A stretch of 35,133 bases of DNA, taken from the IMG/VR virus record IMGVR_UViG_3300010885_003902, positions 1 through 35,133 of that record; one strand, written 5' to 3'. Positions 1-7,748 of the stretch are shown one piece after another. The notes under the pieces were generated by a model, which had not been told where the DNA came from, searched no databases, and saw only the letters and a program-made list of their open reading frames with translations. A program made the position numbers and the translations under genes. The stretch's first letter is position 1. The number at the start of each line of letters is the position of its first letter. This stretch comes from a virus.

Positions 1-206
1 ATTGTCAAGTACTTTCTTGAAGTTTTTTTCCAGAACGATCCATTACCGTAATTACCGATATAACTCTGACCTGTTTCTAGGTCAGTCAAAAGCCATTTGC
101 CTGGACATTTTGTATAGACTTCTAAAGTCTTAGCTTTTTCTAAATCTAGAACAACTCTTCCGTTCTTGAGAGTCCTAGTCTTTATTTCTTTTTCACTCTT
201 GTCCAT
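1..206 (-). CDS. small hypothetical protein, C-terminus cut by window edge
   Basis: An ATG at 206 opens a frame of 68 codons that runs off the left edge without a stop. It begins MDKSEKEIKTRTLKNGRVVL and contains a basic C-terminal stretch GSFWKKTSRKYLT. A good Shine-Dalgarno, GGGAAG, sits a few bases upstream of the ATG, inside the preceding gene. The start overlaps the end of that gene (stop at 182) by 25 bases, in keeping with the packed, coupled layout. I recognise no family. The last codons visible contain a sequence that also resembles a sigma70 -35 box, so the gene may end soon after the window edge. Confidence 0.6.
   Translation of the reverse strand, partial: MDKSEKEIKTRTLKNGRVVLDLEKAKTLEVYTKCPGKWLLTDLETGQSYIGNYGNGSFWKKTSRKYLT
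3..15 (-). promoter_or_regulatory. possible -35 element of a promoter leaving the window
   Basis: Minus strand AAAGTACTTGACA, identical over 13 bases to the -35 region of the promoter at 17189-17201. The -10 box would lie outside the window. It also falls in an open frame, so it could be chance. Confidence 0.3.
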
Positions 207-364
207 GTGCTTCCCAGTATAATTTTTGTAATGAAACGTCTTTTCCAAGACACTTCTCTAGGAACTTTAACAGTCATCAATTTATCTCCAACGACATCCC
301 ATTCCCAAACTGTAGGGTCTGGGCGCATGTGTACATATCCTTGATGAGCCCATTGCTCTGCCAT
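182..364 (-). CDS. small hypothetical protein (60 aa)
   Basis: A complete 60-residue frame whose ATG overlaps the stop of the upstream methyltransferase gene by one base (TGATG), a typical coupled arrangement. The protein is rich in Trp (five), with a mixed charged core (VWEWDVVGDKLMTVKVPREV) and a basic tail ending KKK. No transmembrane segment or signal peptide is apparent. I do not recognise a family. Its position directly behind the FkbM-type methyltransferase suggests co-expression, but no function follows from that. Confidence 0.6.
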   Translation of the reverse strand: MAEQWAHQGYVHMRPDPTVWEWDVVGDKLMTVKVPREVSWKRRFITKIILGSTWTRVKKK

Positions 365-1014
365 CAGATTACCTTGTAAACGTCATCAGACCTATCTGAG
401 CCGATGCCAAAACTTCCTACGTGTTCGTAAGGAGCCAACGACTTCAAGAAGTTTAGAATTTCTTCGCTGCCGTTTTCTACGCTGATAACTGGCTTGAACT
501 TACGAATAGTTTCTGCTGCACCATGTAGGGCATTTAATTCGTAGTTTTCGATATCAAGCTGAATAAAATCACAGGCATCAAGAAACAAAGAATCAATCGT
601 AGTAAGTACAATCCTATAATCACCATCGGTACGAATTCTTGCCTCGCCTAGATTGTTTAGACCTTGTGTCTTGATCATTGCCACGCCAGGCTCTGAGCCT
701 AGACCCATATTGAACTTCGAGATATTGTTCGACTGGCAGTTATTTACTAGACAGTGAAAGCTAATAGGATTAGGCTCAAACGTGTAGACATGCTTGAACG
801 TCTCAGACAAGAGGCGAGGATACATTCCACACGCACCACCAGCTTGTACGCATACGTTATAGCTCTTAACGTGCTTGCCCCACAGAGACTTAAGATGCTG
901 CCACTCGTAAGCAATGATGTTCCAGAGACCGTTATCTTCAATGACCCATTTCCATGGGCCAATCTCATCCATCTTAGTGTCAACAATTCTACACTTCTTG
1001 TCATAATCAAGCAT
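364..1014 (-). CDS. FkbM-family SAM-dependent methyltransferase
   Basis: This 216-residue protein has the marks of FkbM methyltransferases. There is a Rossmann-type SAM site near residues 55-65 (CVQAGGACGMYPRLL), then VYTFEPNP with the acidic residue expected at the end of strand 2. A later TTIDSL...FIQLDIENYELNALHGA block matches the family's D-x-E-G/N-x-E motif, followed by KPVISVE. FkbM enzymes usually O-methylate sugars or other small hydroxylated acceptors. Phage copies are commonly found near glycosyltransferases, as here, and may finish modified glycans on DNA or virion proteins; that link is inference. It lies downstream of regA, a position that in T4 leads to DNA polymerase gp43. Start ATG 1014 follows a weak TAGGT ribosome site. 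Confidence 0.85.
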   Translation of the reverse strand: MLDYDKKCRIVDTKMDEIGPWKWVIEDNGLWNIIAYEWQHLKSLWGKHVKSYNVCVQAGGACGMYPRLLSETFKHVYTFEPNPISFHCLVNNCQSNNISKFNMGLGSEPGVAMIKTQGLNNLGEARIRTDGDYRIVLTTIDSLFLDACDFIQLDIENYELNALHGAAETIRKFKPVISVENGSEEILNFLKSLAPYEHVGSFGIGSDRSDDVYKVI

Positions 1015-1031
1015 AATTTATTACCTATAAT

Positions 1032-1430
1032 TTAAGATTTCTTGCCTATCGAATATTTGCTTACTAGTGCCCACTCGCCTTTCTCTTTGTAAGAGATTAC
1101 TTTAATCTGATTGAGTGGTGTCAAAGGCTCTTTAGCCTTTTCTTTATCAACTAGTTCGGTTAGGCCCCATTCGACTAGAAGATTTACAATTGTATTCCTG
1201 CGACCCTCATCAATGTCAGAGAAGTCGGTAGGCTTGCCATCAAGAGCAAATAGCTCCTTGAAGTGTACAATGTAGTACTTACCTTGCTTGTGAAGAATAT
1301 GACATGACTGATATAAAGTCTTGTCTTTACGTGAGGCAATGCCTATACGGGTCAATGTCTCCTTGATCTTGAGGAAGTCATCTGGCTCTTTGAGCTTGAC
1401 CTCCACTAATGAATCCACTGTTAGTCTCAT
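1032..1430 (-). CDS. regA: RegA translational repressor of early mRNAs
   Basis: A 132-residue protein, close to T4 RegA (122 residues). The diagnostic stretch EPDDFLKIKETLTRIGIA followed by DKTLYQSCHILHKQGKYYIVHFKEL matches T4 RegA almost position for position, and the end (WALVSKYSIGKK) resembles T4's WKLVPKYTIGN. RegA binds the initiator region of many phage early mRNAs and blocks ribosome loading. In T4 its targets include its own message and those of gp44, gp45 and gp62. Here the gene is last in the order gp45-gp44-gp62-regA, and its ATG overlaps the gp62 stop (ATGA). Autoregulation of the cluster is therefore likely but not visible directly. Confidence 0.95.
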   Translation of the reverse strand: MRLTVDSLVEVKLKEPDDFLKIKETLTRIGIASRKDKTLYQSCHILHKQGKYYIVHFKELFALDGKPTDFSDIDEGRRNTIVNLLVEWGLTELVDKEKAKEPLTPLNQIKVISYKEKGEWALVSKYSIGKKS

Positions 1431-1822
1431 TTTTTCAATCCACCTTTTTCTTGTTTTTGTTTTAATGAATTAATTTGAGCCTTAGATAACAAAGATAATG
1501 CTATTTCTGCCTTCTTTTGTGAGTAGCCGTACGTTTCCTTAACAATATCAATGTCATCATTTTGAGCTTTTTTGGCCCATTTAGAGAATCTCTTCTTGGG
1601 TCTGATTATATTTATCAAATAATCATATTGAAGTTTCTTGTCAAGCAGGTGAAATTGGTTCATTTCGTTAGCATGTAGTATTGTATCGACAAAATATGAC
1701 AAGCCCTTGTTCACCACCCAAGGAGCGTATTCTTTCTCCATAAGCTCCGGAGACTCGGACTCGTCAATTAAGTTCTTCTTAGAGTAAGTGATACTGTTAA
1801 TAAAGTCGAATGGATTTGCCAT
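1427..1822 (-). CDS. 62: clamp-loader small subunit gp62
   Basis: 131 residues, shorter than T4 gp62 (187). The clearest similarity is the basic segment IIRPKKRFSKWAKKAQ around residues 72-86, which matches T4's PRGKRYGKWAK, followed by a helical C-terminal half (YGYSQKKAEIALSLLSKAQI). gp62 joins four gp44 subunits to load the gp45 clamp onto primer-template DNA. The assignment rests on this motif plus position directly upstream of regA and near gp44. Its stop overlaps regA's start (ATGA). It is separated from gp44 by an inserted ORF, unlike T4, where the two loader genes are adjacent. Confidence 0.85.
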   Translation of the reverse strand: MANPFDFINSITYSKKNLIDESESPELMEKEYAPWVVNKGLSYFVDTILHANEMNQFHLLDKKLQYDYLINIIRPKKRFSKWAKKAQNDDIDIVKETYGYSQKKAEIALSLLSKAQINSLKQKQEKGGLKK

Positions 1823-1826
1823 TTCT

Positions 1827-2282
1827 TTAGTATCCAGAAACAGTATATTTTTTTAATTCAAAAATCTCTTCGTCAGATAGCTTCGCAATAGGCTTGAGTG
1901 CTTCTTGCTCTCTATCAATAAGAAGCATCTCTCGACCATCTCTCGTCTTGCGTTGACGCACTTTGAACTCTTGAGGTTTAGCTTCGAACACCCAGCCTGC
2001 CCACTTGTCATCGTGATTTGGTGGTGGCACGGAGATGAAGTACAGCACATCTACATTGCGGCACTTCGTAAGTTGACTGCTCTTAAACGTAAATGCGTTT
2101 TCTAGAACGAAAGGCACTTGCGTCTTGACTTCTGCTTTTAGCTTACCGTCGATCATAAGGTCTTTAGTTCTATCATACTTGTCAATAGAACTCTCTACAA
2201 TATGACCCTTCTTGCTTAGGCGATTGATGATGATCTTTTCACCTAGCATACCTAGTTCTTGTATTTTGTCGTTAGTGTTCAT
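1827..2282 (-). CDS. putative PD-(D/E)XK nuclease-like protein between gp44 and gp62
   Basis: The ATG at 2282 overlaps the gp44 stop (TGATG), giving 151 residues. The N-terminal half has the spacing of a PD-(D/E)XK nuclease core. An acidic residue lies in the first helix (LGEKII, Glu15), Asp41 sits in KDLMIDG, and Glu51-x-Lys53 is in AEVKTQ, followed by a hydrophobic strand (VDVLYFISV). That layout is typical of small resolvases and repair-type nucleases. The C-terminal part is charged (VRQRKTRDGREMLLIDRE) and without an obvious family. Function is inferred from motif geometry only; an inactive or structural relative is possible. Its place inside the clamp-loader operon suggests a job in replication or recombination. 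Confidence 0.65.
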   Translation of the reverse strand: MNTNDKIQELGMLGEKIIINRLSKKGHIVESSIDKYDRTKDLMIDGKLKAEVKTQVPFVLENAFTFKSSQLTKCRNVDVLYFISVPPPNHDDKWAGWVFEAKPQEFKVRQRKTRDGREMLLIDREQEALKPIAKLSDEEIFELKKYTVSGY

Positions 2283-3217
2283 CACTTGAACTCACATTCT
2301 AGCATGATCTCAGAGAGACACGCCATGATGTTTACTTCTTGATCAGCAACAAACGCAGCCTTATGCTGATAGTTTGCCAACGTAATCACAAGAGCAGGAA
2401 TGTACTCCATCTTGATGAAGTCATAACAGTTATCATAAAAATAACGAAACAGCGTTGTCGTATCAGTATCAGAATTCTCTGCTACCCACTTACGCATGTT
2501 TGTATAGTTCTTGTCTTTGATAAAGCCGACAAGACTCTTGTATGAATCTTCTGTTAGATTTGTAAAGATATCAGCATCAATCTTACCAGTAACAGAATAT
2601 CGCTGAAGCTCATTTAGAACTCGGCGCCAATCTGGGAAGTATCGTGTGATTAGTTCTGCAACAACATTCTTATCATATTCAATATTTTCTGCCTTGAGAA
2701 TGTTGAACACTCGCTTCATGAACTGAGAAGCAAGATTAGCCTTGTCTTTCTTTGCGATCTTGAACTCAATTACAGAGCATCGTGAATGAAGCGGCGCAAT
2801 GATCTTGTTCTTGAAGTTGCAAGTAAAAATAAACCCACAGTTGTGACTGAACTCTTCCATGAAGTTACGCAAGGAAGGCTGAGTACTCTGCGGGTTTAGA
2901 TAATCTGCTTCGTCTAGAATGACGTACTTGCGACCACCCTTAAAGGAAACGCTCGACGCAAACTGTGAGATTTCTCCACGCAGCGTGTCGATGTTGCCAT
3001 TAAGAGAGCCGTTGATAACGATGTAGTCACAACCAATCTGTTCTAGCATAGCACGTGCTACAGTAGTTTTGCCTACACCGGGGCCACCAGTGAGCAACAA
3101 ATTGGGAATATTATTCTGATCTACAAACTGTTGAAAAACAGTCTTTAGTTCATCAGGTAAAATACAATCTTCAATCTTCTTTGGTCGATACTTCTCGACA
3201 AACAGGAACTCTTCCAT
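2282..3217 (-). CDS. 44: clamp-loader ATPase large subunit gp44
   Basis: 311 residues against 319 in T4. AAA+ motifs are all present: Walker A GGPGVGKT at 44-51, Walker B YVILDEAD at 98-105, sensor 1 FTCN near 131-134 and an SRC arginine finger with Arg146. The remainder is the helical lid and collar (FPDWRRVLNELQRYS near residues 205-219). gp44 forms the ATP-driven part of the gp44/62 complex that opens the gp45 ring and loads it at primer ends. The start ATG 3217 lies inside the end of the upstream 61-residue ORF (overlap about 47 bases), and its stop overlaps the next ORF, so translation is probably coupled on both sides. Confidence 0.97.
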   Translation of the reverse strand: MEEFLFVEKYRPKKIEDCILPDELKTVFQQFVDQNNIPNLLLTGGPGVGKTTVARAMLEQIGCDYIVINGSLNGNIDTLRGEISQFASSVSFKGGRKYVILDEADYLNPQSTQPSLRNFMEEFSHNCGFIFTCNFKNKIIAPLHSRCSVIEFKIAKKDKANLASQFMKRVFNILKAENIEYDKNVVAELITRYFPDWRRVLNELQRYSVTGKIDADIFTNLTEDSYKSLVGFIKDKNYTNMRKWVAENSDTDTTTLFRYFYDNCYDFIKMEYIPALVITLANYQHKAAFVADQEVNIMACLSEIMLECEFK

Positions 3218-3356
3218 AATCTACTCCCACTTTATTCATAATATAATTGTCATCAATAATCTTCAGCACACGTGTAGAAGGTTCTGCGCCAAAGTCACGC
3301 TCATAGACAGTTTTGCCTTTATCTGGGCTTTCGTAGATTTTTGGCTTGTTGTCCAT
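3171..3356 (-). CDS. small conserved-type phage protein between gp45 and gp44 (61 aa)
   Basis: I start this gene at ATG 3356, because AAGGAAG lies about eight bases upstream; a TTG at 3377 would have no such site. The 61-residue product begins MDNKPKIYESPDKGKTVYER and is hydrophilic, with a Tyr-rich charged composition (DDNYIMNKVGVDYGRV). Short proteins with the pattern KIYESPDxGKTVY occur in other T4-like phages as far as I recall, with no known function. Its last 47 bases overlap the start of gp44 in another frame, so it may set gp44 expression by coupling. Confidence 0.7.
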   Translation of the reverse strand: MDNKPKIYESPDKGKTVYERDFGAEPSTRVLKIIDDNYIMNKVGVDYGRVPVCREVSTKED

Positions 3357-3369
3357 GAGCGCGTCTTCC

Positions 3370-4026
3370 TTATGCAAAGCTAGATGCAGTTTCCATTGCG
3401 ATCCAATAAGTCAGACCAGCAGCATCAAACTTAGCAATACGCTTGCTAGTTAGCTCAACAGTGTAATCATTCTGCATCATCTTGAGATTTTCGCTCTTGA
3501 AGATAACATTGAACGTCTTATCAGTTGAACCGATTACGATGCTGAAACCGTCTACTGTTGGATTCTTCGTATTCGCAGCACTTAGAGTGATAGTATTGCC
3601 GTTACCAGAGACAATGATCTCAGGCAACTGTAGTACTGCACCGCCGCGCTGTACCTTACTTAGATCATCAGCCTTAAGCGTGAATGTTACTTCAGCAGCA
3701 GGCAAAGCAAACTCTGAAGTGGGAGCAGTCACGATGCTTGCTGGATCAGCATAGACATACTTCAGAGTGCTTTGATCAGACGAGATAGAAACAGAGTTGT
3801 CGCCAAACGTTACTTCTGGCTTATCAAAGAGCGATAGCGCAGAAAGAAAACGCGATAGGTCATAGATTGCACATTCCTTATCGAATGTGTTATCTACCTC
3901 TGCTTTCGCCAGGACAGTCTTGTGTGCAGAAATACTACGCACAGTATTGCCTGGACGAAATAGAATACCAGGGTTAATTGAAGAAAAGTTCTTTAGTACG
4001 TTCAGTGTAGTTTCGCTTAGAATCAT
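3370..4026 (-). CDS. 45: DNA polymerase sliding clamp gp45
   Basis: 218 residues, near the 228 of T4 gp45. The sequence opens with the family's typical SETTLNVLKNFSSINPGILF and continues with alternating beta strands and helices, consistent with a trimeric PCNA-like ring. Clamp features include ALSLFDKPEVTFGDNSVSI and the C-terminal YTVELTSKRIAKFDAAGLTYWIA. The ring tethers the phage polymerase and in T4 also activates late transcription through gp33/gp55. A strong AGGAGA ribosome site precedes ATG 4026. It heads the clamp/loader/regA gene group, as in T4. Confidence 0.95.
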   Translation of the reverse strand: MILSETTLNVLKNFSSINPGILFRPGNTVRSISAHKTVLAKAEVDNTFDKECAIYDLSRFLSALSLFDKPEVTFGDNSVSISSDQSTLKYVYADPASIVTAPTSEFALPAAEVTFTLKADDLSKVQRGGAVLQLPEIIVSGNGNTITLSAANTKNPTVDGFSIVIGSTDKTFNVIFKSENLKMMQNDYTVELTSKRIAKFDAAGLTYWIAMETASSFA

Positions 4027-4059
4027 TTTGCAGTCTCCTATAATATATAAAAATTAAAC

Positions 4060-5022
4060 TTACTTCTTGCTACCAAGTTTGGCTGGATCTGCTGTAGCAG
4101 CAACACCGACTGATGCTAGATCAGCAAGAGTGCCACCGAACACGTATGTACCGACGTGCTGTAGACCCATCCATGGACACAACCAAATCTTTAGACCGAT
4201 GTTACGTGCCCATTGACAGAACATGTAATCTTCAGATAGGTAACGCTTGGAATATTTCTTTCCATCTACATCATAGTCTACATCGTCGATAAAGTCAACA
4301 ACTTCTTTTTGGGTAGCATTTGGGTTCTTTTCATAGAACTTTCGAATCTGCTTCTTGATGTAAGAGTGCTTGTTATCAATAAGAGCATCAAAGTACGTCA
4401 TGATCTCACGCGAGCCGTCAAATGCTGCTGTACGTACATGATCTGGTCGATACATCAACTCAGGATATGCAGCAGCAAACTTCTCTAATGTTGACTTACG
4501 GAACATCATAAAGCCTGTGCCTGATTCCATTACCTCTGCTGGTTCCATAAGAGACATTTGACCTGTACCATTTACCACGTTGAACACGTAGTCGCCGACA
4601 AACTTCTCTAGAACGTTAGGATCTTGATCGGCAGCACCCTTATCTACAGCAGTCTTGATCTTTTCCCATGAGATACACTTCTTGGGATATGGACCACAAA
4701 TAACATCATATTCACTTTCATCTGACTGTAGAGCAAGCATTGTGATAACGTCATTAGCATTGAAACCAATGTCACTGTCAATGAAGATCATATGCGTACA
4801 ATCTGAACGCATAAACTCATCACAGCAATAGTTTCTTGCGCGTGTGATTAATGACTCATTGAATAGGTAATAAAAACGAACTTCAATGCCATATCTTACT
4901 GCAAGGGCAGAAAGATCATTACATGACTTTGTAAACATACCCGCACACATACCACCATACATGGGTGTTGCTACGAATAGTTTTCGCTTTTGCAATTCTT
5001 CTACGGGAATTTTAATTTCCAT
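4060..5022 (-). CDS. glycosyltransferase-like protein (GT-A fold)
   Basis: A 320-residue soluble protein. The N-terminal half has a GT-A-like pattern: LFVATPMYGG, RARNYCCDEF, then HMIFIDSDIGF with a D-S-D metal/nucleotide-sugar motif at residues 82-84, and a later SGTGFMMFRKSTLEKF block. SEDYMFCQWARNIGLKIWLCPW near residue 264 resembles the acceptor-side acidic motif and closing strand of such enzymes. Donor and acceptor are unknown. It could glycosylate modified DNA bases or virion proteins. It lies between gp45 and the 2OG-Fe(II) oxygenase gene on the same strand, and two further glycosyltransferase-like genes follow upstream, so a shared modification pathway is plausible. Confidence 0.75.
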   Translation of the reverse strand: MEIKIPVEELQKRKLFVATPMYGGMCAGMFTKSCNDLSALAVRYGIEVRFYYLFNESLITRARNYCCDEFMRSDCTHMIFIDSDIGFNANDVITMLALQSDESEYDVICGPYPKKCISWEKIKTAVDKGAADQDPNVLEKFVGDYVFNVVNGTGQMSLMEPAEVMESGTGFMMFRKSTLEKFAAAYPELMYRPDHVRTAAFDGSREIMTYFDALIDNKHSYIKKQIRKFYEKNPNATQKEVVDFIDDVDYDVDGKKYSKRYLSEDYMFCQWARNIGLKIWLCPWMGLQHVGTYVFGGTLADLASVGVAATADPAKLGSKK

Positions 5023-5036
5023 TTTATATCCTCAAC

Positions 5037-5666
5037 TCAGTTATTTTTAACATTTAAAAAAACAGCATTACAATATCTTCCATTACCTAGTCCACAGTCT
5101 GACTTAATTTCTGTAACTTCGTGTTTTGTATTACCAGATATCAGTATGATTCTATTGTTATTTATAGCAATCTTATGGCGTCTTTCTCCATTGAAAGAAT
5201 GAAGTATTACTTCTCCACCTTCAAATTCTTTAGGCTCTACATTAAAGTAATTGAGTATAGTGAATACTGTAGCATCACAATGTACTTTATAAAAGTCTGA
5301 ATTTTCATAATAAGAAAGAAGATGTGTTCTCATGTCACAAGCATAGAATATTTTATATAACGGATTCAAGCTTATTAGTTTAGCTTTTATTTCTGGTTTT
5401 TCAAAATTCTCAAAACAATGCTTCATTAATGCAGAGTGCTGCCAGTTAACAAATACCTGTTCTAAGAAGATACCTTTTTTAGAGGCACCATAATCGCCTG
5501 TTGTAATTGAAGTCGATGCACCTAAATTATCTAAGTCTGATTTAAGAATATTGGGTTTTGTCAGCCATTTTAACTCAGTCATTATCTGAGCCATTTGATC
5601 ATAGGAATAAAGACCATCAATTACAACGGCATCTACTCCATCTTGAATGTGTTCAAACTTTACCAT
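5037..5666 (-). CDS. 2-oxoglutarate/Fe(II)-dependent oxygenase, prolyl-4-hydroxylase type
   Basis: 209 residues with a double-stranded beta-helix signature. The H-x-D pair is at His129/Asp131 (YKVHCDAT), preceded by LSYYENSDF. EFEGGEVILH follows near 148-156, the distal iron ligand His182 is in TKHEV, and Arg197 in NGRYCNAVF is placed to bind 2-oxoglutarate. All expected catalytic residues are present, so it is probably active. Phage members hydroxylate unknown substrates, either protein side chains or nucleobases. Its start overlaps the end of the DUF3310 gene, and it is flanked by glycosyltransferase-like genes, which would fit hydroxylation followed by sugar addition; that pairing is inference. 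Confidence 0.88.
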   Translation of the reverse strand: MVKFEHIQDGVDAVVIDGLYSYDQMAQIMTELKWLTKPNILKSDLDNLGASTSITTGDYGASKKGIFLEQVFVNWQHSALMKHCFENFEKPEIKAKLISLNPLYKIFYACDMRTHLLSYYENSDFYKVHCDATVFTILNYFNVEPKEFEGGEVILHSFNGERRHKIAINNNRIILISGNTKHEVTEIKSDCGLGNGRYCNAVFLNVKNN

Positions 5667-5952
5667 TATTTTCTAGTTCATGTACATGCAATTGTATAAT
5701 AGCATAATGAATTACTTTTAGAAAGTCACTTCGCCAATCTTTTGGCGAACCTTTACGACCATAACGTTGTGCATACTTGAGAACATTACCGATGCAGAAG
5801 CCAGTACCGTGGCCACCATCAATGATGAACTCTGTTGCTTGATACTTGTTCTGAGAATAATGCTGACCATACGTTGCGTCAATGTATGCAGCAATGTCTG
5901 CTAGAGATTTATCTTCATTGTATTTGTATTGTGTTGTCACAGTTTTAACCAT
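5653..5952 (-). CDS. DUF3310-family protein (nucleotide-kinase-like, T7 gp1.7 group)
   Basis: 99 residues. The segment TEFIIDGG...GFCIGNVLKYAQRYGRKGSPKDW followed by SDFLKVIHYAIIQLHVHEL matches the DUF3310 core, in which a C/F-x-GNxLKY-x-x-RxGxK block is followed by an acidic helix. T7 gp1.7, a relative, is a dTMP/dGMP kinase; whether that activity applies here is unknown. The gene has its own late-type promoter (TATAAATA at 5984-5977) and an AGAGGAAAAG ribosome site before ATG 5952. It overlaps the 2OG oxygenase gene and so may supply or sense nucleotides for the same pathway. Confidence 0.8.
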   Translation of the reverse strand: MVKTVTTQYKYNEDKSLADIAAYIDATYGQHYSQNKYQATEFIIDGGHGTGFCIGNVLKYAQRYGRKGSPKDWRSDFLKVIHYAIIQLHVHELENNGKV

Positions 5953-5976
5953 AATATACTTTTCCTCTGTATAATG

Positions 5977-5984
5977 TATTTATA
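5977..5984 (-). promoter_or_regulatory. T4-type late promoter -10 box
   Basis: TATAAATA on the minus strand, exactly the T4 late consensus, 24 bases before the ATG of the DUF3310 gene. It overlaps the stop codon of the upstream gene. Late promoters of this type need only this box, recognised by gp55-RNA polymerase, and gp55 is encoded in this window. Confidence 0.7.
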
Positions 5985-6834
5985 GATATTCTAAGAATGG
6001 ATTGTCGTTATCTACTCTTTTTTTAAATGCTTTACTCCATAGAATTTTTGATTTACCAAAATCTCTAAACCCACCAGAAGTTCTTTTGCCGTCTTCGTCA
6101 TACAGAATAGTAAAGATTCCTGGGAACATTGATTCTAAAATCTTATGATCACGTAATGTATTTTCATATGTTTGTTCGTCCCAGATAGCAGACTTCATAT
6201 CTTTCTTATGTGCGCTGTTATTGAAAACAATAAATTCTTGACTGACACGATTTCCATATCCTCTATTCAAAAGGCTTAAAAGAAATAGTACGTCCTCTGC
6301 TACTTTAATTTTTGTAAGTTCTAATTCAGGCAAAACATCTTTAAAGTGTTTACCATTAATCCACAAAGCACTACTCAAAGAAGAATTTTCAGAGTACGGC
6401 TTATCTTGTGGTGGATTCTCACTAAGACCACAACCACAAACTGTTACTTCTTTATCGTCTAGCCAGTTGTCATATAGATCAAACATCTGAAGTACATCAT
6501 CTTGTGTAGCTTTACGCTTGGACATTTCCATGTTAGATATACGAGTCCAGTATTTGGCATTTCTTCTACCAAATTCAACATCGTCATCTAAAACCGCATA
6601 TTTAATATCTTGTCCAGCTTCGTAAATAATTTTACGTGTTTTCGAAATACAATAATAGTCATTAAGATTTACTTCTTCTGGTAAGACAAGATAATCACAA
6701 TCGTAGTTGTACTTGTCTTTTTCCCAAGACTGTACAACCATTGTGACACGTTTCTTTAATTCATCTGGAAGATGGTTGAACGTAATTTGATTATCTACGC
6801 GATTAACAGTAGGTATAAAAATACGTTCAATCAT
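5980..6834 (-). CDS. TAGT-like glycosyltransferase-related protein (284 aa)
   Basis: The N-terminus IFIPTVNRVDNQITFNHLP, the KTRKIIYEAG helix and YAVLDDDVEF (Asp83-85) have the layout of GT-A-type proteins of the phage TET-associated glycosyltransferase (TAGT) sort. A second acidic motif, KVAEDVLFLLSLLNRGY, lies near residue 190, as for acceptor-side catalytic residues. No signal peptide or membrane segment is seen. It overlaps the larger TAGT-like gene upstream (ATGA) and is similar to it in plan, so the two may be diverged paralogues or successive enzymes. Substrate unknown; DNA base or protein glycosylation are both possible. Confidence 0.6.
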   Translation of the reverse strand: MIERIFIPTVNRVDNQITFNHLPDELKKRVTMVVQSWEKDKYNYDCDYLVLPEEVNLNDYYCISKTRKIIYEAGQDIKYAVLDDDVEFGRRNAKYWTRISNMEMSKRKATQDDVLQMFDLYDNWLDDKEVTVCGCGLSENPPQDKPYSENSSLSSALWINGKHFKDVLPELELTKIKVAEDVLFLLSLLNRGYGNRVSQEFIVFNNSAHKKDMKSAIWDEQTYENTLRDHKILESMFPGIFTILYDEDGKRTSGGFRDFGKSKILWSKAFKKRVDNDNPFLEYL

Positions 6835-7748
6835 TCAATATCTTCCTTTTTTAATTTAACTAGTTTCATACCATAGTTATCAACTTTAGCAAAACTGTTC
6901 AATTCAACGTTCTGTTTTAAACGTAACTTGTTTTTCTTGAACGGACTATAGTCAACGTAATGATGCCATCTGCCGTAGCGCCAGACCATCGTGGCAACGT
7001 CTGGATGCAAATCGACTAGCATCTGTGACTTGTTGACTGTCCCCTCTGGATTAAGCTGGCCGTCTCTCCACTTGCTTTTGTCTTGAGTGCCTTCAGCGTG
7101 ATAGAACTCAGCAGTGTTGCCACCTTTGACAGTCTGTGTAGCAGCTTTACCTTGCAAGAAAGCATTGAACTGAATTGTGCAATCACCATCTTTGAGTACA
7201 CGTAGGCAGATATCGGTGTCTTCGTTGTAACGACCACGCCAGCGATACTTGCAGTCATTCGAGATTAACAAGCAAGAATAAATGCGAGTATTTTTTACGT
7301 AAGGTGGGTACTTTTGATTTGGTGCAATGAAGAACCGATACTGAAAGCCAGAGATAGGCACATTCTCATATCTATCAACAAAGTCTTCTGCTGCTTTGAA
7401 GATAGCACCAGACTCGACACGAATACGAATGTTTTCATTTAGACGATAAAAATCTACAATGTTATCATCTAACACCCAATGCTTTTCAGCACCGATAGAG
7501 ATAGCATGATCCCAACACCAGTTTCTAGCACGACCAGGTCCATCACCATGATTGCTAAACGGCGCAACTAGTAACGTAACATAATCACGAATACCAAAAT
7601 TATCTAGTGCAGCTTCGTAAGGTTCTTTGTCTTGCGGTTCAATTGCAATGTAATGATTAACTTTCATTCTAGACAATGATCTAGAAGTCAACATAGAGTC
7701 GGCACGACCCTTGCTGATAATGTAGACTGGATTCTTTGGATTAGTCAT
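6831..7748 (-). CDS. TET-associated glycosyltransferase (TAGT) family protein
   Basis: I place the start at ATG 7748, which overlaps the upstream gene by eight bases and has AGGTGG ten bases before it; upstream TTG is unlikely. The 305-residue protein opens PVYIISKGRADSMLTSRSL, then GPGRARNWCWDHAI at 70-83 and HWVLDDNIVDFYRL at 90-103. That succession is the hallmark I associate with TAGT proteins. A later RYNEDTDICLRVLKDGDCTI carries the second acidic motif. TAGTs have been predicted from comparative genomics to add sugars to oxidised pyrimidines in phage DNA. No TET/JBP oxygenase is seen here, only the P4H-type one nearby, so the real acceptor is uncertain. Confidence 0.75.
   Translation of the reverse strand: MTNPKNPVYIISKGRADSMLTSRSLSRMKVNHYIAIEPQDKEPYEAALDNFGIRDYVTLLVAPFSNHGDGPGRARNWCWDHAISIGAEKHWVLDDNIVDFYRLNENIRIRVESGAIFKAAEDFVDRYENVPISGFQYRFFIAPNQKYPPYVKNTRIYSCLLISNDCKYRWRGRYNEDTDICLRVLKDGDCTIQFNAFLQGKAATQTVKGGNTAEFYHAEGTQDKSKWRDGQLNPEGTVNKSQMLVDLHPDVATMVWRYGRWHHYVDYSPFKKNKLRLKQNVELNSFAKVDNYGMKLVKLKKEDIE

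Noticed and set aside
754-1035. Plus-strand frame opposite the FkbM methyltransferase and similar opposite-strand frames elsewhere
   Set aside because: These mirror strongly supported genes, have no ribosome site and encode no recognisable domain.
1606-1613. GATAAATA on the minus strand inside gp62
   Set aside because: One mismatch, intragenic, and about 180 bases from regA; not convincing as a promoter.
5159-5166. TATAAATA on the minus strand inside the 2OG oxygenase gene
   Set aside because: It lies within a coding region and 137 bases from the next start, farther than the other late boxes; it may be chance, so I did not list it.
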